Positions 7,415 to 10,070 of a DNA stretch of 10,070 nucleotides are shown here, piece by piece. The stretch covers positions 1-10,070 of the forward strand of contig JACMMK010000515.1 in NCBI GenBank assembly GCA_014379045.1, given 5' to 3'. The translations under genes were made by a program, and so were the position numbers. Source of the stretch: Burkholderiales bacterium. Its GTDB lineage: Bacteria; Pseudomonadota; Gammaproteobacteria; Burkholderiales; CAIKXV01. The notes under the pieces are model-generated. The model did no database searches. It was not told the origin of the DNA and worked only from the letters and a program-made list of their open reading frames with translations. The first letter of the stretch is position 1. Every line of letters begins with the position of its first letter.

Positions 7415-9163
7415 CTAATCCTGTCGGCGCACATAGTCGCCGGGCGCGTCGCCTAGCGCAGGATGCGCGTCGTTGCCCAAGCGCTCCGGCGCGTCGATCA
7501 GCCGTCCTGATCTGCGCTTCGCCCAACCGGCCCAATGCGTCCACCAGCTGCCGCTCGCGCGCTGCGCCTGGGCGAGCCACGCGTCGGGAGTGCGCGATGG
7601 CGCGCCGGCGGTGTAGTAATGACGTCGATTGCGCGTGGCCGGGTTGATCACGCCGGCGATATGCCCGCTTGCCGCGAGCACGAACTCGCGCGAACCGCGC
7701 AGTAGCCGGCGTCCGAGCCATGCGGTGCGCCATGGCACGATGTGGTCGTCCTCGGCTGCGAGCAGATACCACGCGCAACGGATCCGGCGCAGGTCGAGCG
7801 GCGTGCCGCGAAGCGCAAGGCGTCCCGGAACGCGCAGGCTGTTCTCGAAATACATGTGCCGCAGATACCAGGCGTACAACGCGCCCGGCACGTTCGCCGC
7901 GTCGCTGTTCCAATAGAGCAGGTCGAAGCGCTCGGGCGACTTGCCTTTGAGCCAGTGATCGACGACGAAACGCCAGATCAGGTCGTTGGCGCGCAAGCTC
8001 GCGAACGTGAAGGCGAGGTCGCGACCGGGCATCACGTCGGGCGCCTCGGTCTTGCAGTACCGACGTTCGGAGTCCTCGACGAAATCGCGCTCGACGTACG
8101 CGCCGATCTCGCCGACGTCGCTGAAGTCGAGCATCGTGGCCAGCAACGTAACCGACGCGGCGGGTTGCTGCCCTCGCGCCGCAGCCAGCGCGAGGGCCGT
8201 CGACAGCAGCGTGCCGCCGACGCAGAAACCCAGCGCGGTGACCTGCGCACTGCCGCAGACATCGCGCGCGATATCGATTGCCGCTAGAACCCCGCGCTCG
8301 GCATAGTCGTCCCAGCGCAGGTGCCCGAGGTCTGCCGGCGTGTCGCGCCACGACACGATGAAGACGTTGAAGCCCTGCTCGAGCGCGAACCGCACGAACG
8401 AGTTGTGCGGCTGCAGGTCGAGGATGTAGTACTTGTTGATGAACGGCGGCACGATCAGGAGCGGCCGCGCGTGCACCCGCGCGCTGTGCGGACGGTAGTG
8501 GATCAGTTCCGCGATCTCGTTGCGATGGATCACCGCGCCCGGCGTCGATGCGAGATCACGTCCGACTTCGAAGGCGCGCTCGTCGGTCATCGTCAGCTGG
8601 CCGCGCTCCACCTCGGCGGCGAACTGCTTGAGCCCGCGCGCGAGACTCTCGCCGCCGGTGCGACTCGCGAGGGCGAGCACCTCGGGGTTGGTCGCGACGA
8701 AGTTCGTCGGCGCCAACGCATCGAGCCATTGGCGCAGGAAGAAGCGCGTGCGTTGCGCGGTCTGTGGTTCCAGATCGGCCGCATCGAGCGCACGGTTCAG
8801 CCACGACGCGTTCAACAGATAGGCGCGACGCAGGTAGTCGAACCAGGGGTGCGCTGCCCAGTCCGTCGCAGTGAAGCGCGGGTCCGCGGCCGCGAGCGCA
8901 TCGAGTTCCGCATCGACGGCGGCCGGCACCTCGGGTATCGAGGCGCGAACTTCATCCCCACCTCCTTCGCGCGGCCCCGCCGCGGCGGTGTGGGCGGGGA
9001 CGTCCGCAGGTCCGGGCGCACAAGCCGTGCCGATCGTCCGCTGCCAGAGCGCCAGGTGACGCTCGTTGTATTCGCGCCCCAGCGACTGCCATACCTCGGG
9101 TTTACGTTTCAGCGCCTCGGCGAGGGTGGTCCACGCGCGAGCGGTCGCCGGGACGCCGCTCAA
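7415..9163 (-). CDS. phaC: class I polyhydroxyalkanoate synthase PhaC
   Basis: PhaC polymerises (R)-3-hydroxyacyl-CoA into polyhydroxyalkanoate at the granule surface, releasing CoA. From the TTG at 9163 it has 582 residues, the class I size (about 590). The PhaC N-terminal domain spans roughly 100-270 and the alpha/beta-hydrolase domain about 270-510. The lipase-like box GFCVGG gives nucleophile C314; DHIVPW gives D473; SGHIAGVINP gives H501. A variable Pro/Ala/Gly linker at about 47-82 follows the N-terminal helix, as is common in this family. The start choice rests on GGAG (9170-9173) 6 nt before a TTG that overlaps the pgeF stop as TTGA. A GTG at 9175 (four residues longer) is the alternative. 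It lies downstream of pgeF with 4 nt overlap and upstream of phaB. No phaE or phaR subunit of class III/IV type is needed. Confidence 0.96.
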   Translation of the reverse strand: MSGVPATARAWTTLAEALKRKPEVWQSLGREYNERHLALWQRTIGTACAPGPADVPAHTAAAGPREGGGDEVRASIPEVPAAVDAELDALAAADPRFTATDWAAHPWFDYLRRAYLLNASWLNRALDAADLEPQTAQRTRFFLRQWLDALAPTNFVATNPEVLALASRTGGESLARGLKQFAAEVERGQLTMTDERAFEVGRDLASTPGAVIHRNEIAELIHYRPHSARVHARPLLIVPPFINKYYILDLQPHNSFVRFALEQGFNVFIVSWRDTPADLGHLRWDDYAERGVLAAIDIARDVCGSAQVTALGFCVGGTLLSTALALAAARGQQPAASVTLLATMLDFSDVGEIGAYVERDFVEDSERRYCKTEAPDVMPGRDLAFTFASLRANDLIWRFVVDHWLKGKSPERFDLLYWNSDAANVPGALYAWYLRHMYFENSLRVPGRLALRGTPLDLRRIRCAWYLLAAEDDHIVPWRTAWLGRRLLRGSREFVLAASGHIAGVINPATRNRRHYYTAGAPSRTPDAWLAQAQRASGSWWTHWAGWAKRRSGRLIDAPERLGNDAHPALGDAPGDYVRRQD

Positions 9164-9930
9164 CCGGTTCTCCACACCATCGCGGCCATGCGCCCCGTCA
9201 CGCGCTCGCGTCGATAGGAGAAAAAGCGCTGCGGATCGCTCACGGTGCAAACCCCGCCTCCGTAGACGTGCCCGACGCCCGCGCGTGCGAGTTGGCGCCG
9301 TCCGAGCGCAAACAGGTCGGCAAACCACTTGTCCGGCACGTCGGTGGAGACCGCGAACTCGAGATCGTTGGCGGGGTCCAGCGCGAGGAAGGCGGCGCGT
9401 ACGTCGGCGCCGACCTCGAATGCCTTCGGTCCGATGGCCGGCCCGAGCCAGGCGATCACGCGTTTCGGGTCGACGTTCATCGCGACCAGCGTGCTGTCGA
9501 TCACGCCGCCGGCGAGCCCGCGCCACCCGCAGTGGACCGCGGCGACGACGGTGCCGTCGTCGGTGCAGAGCAGGACCGGCATGCAGTCGGCGATCAGCAC
9601 CGCGCATACCACGTCGGGTTGATCGGTGAACGAGGCATCGGCCCGCGGCGGCGCGTCGATCTCGTGCGCCGCGACCGCGTGATGGCCATGCACCTGGTTC
9701 AGCCACCGGGGCGCCGCGGGCAGGTGCTGCGCCAGACGCCGCTGGTTTTCCGCCACGGCCAGGATGTCGTCGTCGGTATGCAGGCCGAGGTTGAGCGAGG
9801 CATACGCGCCGACACTGACGCCACCGTTGCGGGTGGTGAACAGCGCCTGCACACCGGGAGGCGCGGGCCAGTCGGGTGTGATCAGGTGCGCCTTCGACAG
9901 CGCGGCATCGTCGTAGGCAGCGTCGCTCAT
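9160..9930 (-). CDS. pgeF: peptidoglycan editing factor PgeF (YfiH / multicopper polyphenol oxidase-fold domain)
   Basis: In E. coli PgeF removes wrongly incorporated serine-containing peptidoglycan precursors. Other members of this laccase-like-fold family act on purine nucleosides. The product has 256 residues, the full family length. Zinc ligands correspond to H81 (NQVHG), C116 (ADCMPV) and H133 (HCGWRG). Other conserved marks are TTRNGGVS (32-39), SLNLGLH (45-51), GPAIGP (163-168) and the terminal SYRRE...TGRMA. The ATG at 9930 overlaps the rluD stop as ATGA and no strong ribosome site is seen, so translation is probably coupled to rluD. Its own TGA overlaps the phaC TTG. The rluD-pgeF pairing is also found in E. 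coli. Which biochemical activity this copy has cannot be told from sequence. Confidence 0.95.
   Translation of the reverse strand: MSDAAYDDAALSKAHLITPDWPAPPGVQALFTTRNGGVSVGAYASLNLGLHTDDDILAVAENQRRLAQHLPAAPRWLNQVHGHHAVAAHEIDAPPRADASFTDQPDVVCAVLIADCMPVLLCTDDGTVVAAVHCGWRGLAGGVIDSTLVAMNVDPKRVIAWLGPAIGPKAFEVGADVRAAFLALDPANDLEFAVSTDVPDKWFADLFALGRRQLARAGVGHVYGGGVCTVSDPQRFFSYRRERVTGRMAAMVWRTG
9170..9173 (-). promoter_or_regulatory. ribosome binding site deciding the phaC TTG start
   Basis: GGAG lies inside the last codons of pgeF, 6 nt before the TTG at 9163. The competing GTG at 9175 has no comparable site at proper distance. This supports TTG initiation coupled to pgeF translation. Confidence 0.6.
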
Positions 9931-10070
9931 TCGATCGGGCGCAACTGCGCGAGTGCGTGCGCGATATCGGCAGGCAGCGCCGATGAGAAGCGCATCGGTG
10001 CCGCGTCGACCGGGTGCACGAACCCGAGCTCGACCGCGTGCAGTGCCTGGCGTCCGAGCGCGGCGCCGAC
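9927..10070 (-). CDS. rluD: 23S rRNA pseudouridine synthase RluD, C-terminal fragment (5' end beyond window)
   Basis: Only the last 47 codons are present. The RQALHAVELGFVHP stretch matches the conserved C-terminal end of the RluA/RluC/RluD catalytic domain, followed by a short tail ending LAQLRPIE. RluD makes pseudouridines in helix 69 of 23S rRNA. The assignment to RluD rather than RluC rests mainly on the neighbour: rluD directly precedes pgeF in many proteobacteria, here with an ATGA overlap. The catalytic aspartate lies outside the window, so activity cannot be judged. Confidence 0.8.
   Translation of the reverse strand, partial: VGAALGRQALHAVELGFVHPVDAAPMRFSSALPADIAHALAQLRPIE

Noticed and set aside
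9164..9706. N-terminal extension of the phaC frame through pgeF
   Set aside because: The extra residues are Arg-rich shadow sequence of pgeF; PhaC similarity begins only near the pgeF stop, where a TTG with a GGAG site lies.
1..10070. Mobile element, phage, CRISPR or toxin-antitoxin module
   Set aside because: No transposase, integrase, direct-repeat array, att-like repeat or small gene pair is visible; all coding space is filled by housekeeping or PHA genes.

Overview
The window is high-GC chromosomal DNA of a proteobacterium. It is most like a betaproteobacterium (or a PHB-forming gammaproteobacterium), judging from a class I PHA synthase, a PhaR-type regulator, a phasin and an rluD-pgeF pair. 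Every gene belongs to a known family. I see no transposase, phage gene, CRISPR array, tRNA or rRNA. Gene density is high and several neighbours overlap or nearly touch.

Left part (1-3621): two superfamily 2 helicases are transcribed divergently. A DEAD-box RNA helicase (RhlE type) lies on the minus strand and runs off the left edge. A YoaA/DinG-type iron-sulfur DNA helicase lies on the plus strand. About 109 bp separate their best-guess starts; both starts are uncertain.

Centre (3643-7264): on the minus strand phaR (PHA-responsive repressor) is followed after 3 nt by rimO (methylthiotransferase for ribosomal protein S12), which uses a TTG start. Divergent from phaR, across a 255 bp intergenic region, is phaP (phasin) on the plus strand. 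phaP converges on phaB (acetoacetyl-CoA reductase, minus strand).

Right part (7265-10070): reading along the minus strand, rluD (3' end only), pgeF and phaC are chained by 4-base stop/start overlaps (ATGA, TTGA). After 150 bp comes phaB. The order rluD-pgeF-phaC-phaB is a PHB operon without a phaA thiolase gene between phaC and phaB.

Working together: PhaB makes (R)-3-hydroxybutyryl-CoA, PhaC polymerises it, PhaP coats the granule, and PhaR probably represses phaP (and perhaps itself and phaB) until polymer titrates it away. TGC...GCA dyads sit in both the phaR-phaP and the phaC-phaB intergenic regions and are candidate PhaR operators. I found no convincing undescribed system; the points worth checking are the gene couplings, the candidate operators, the missing phaA and several non-ATG starts.
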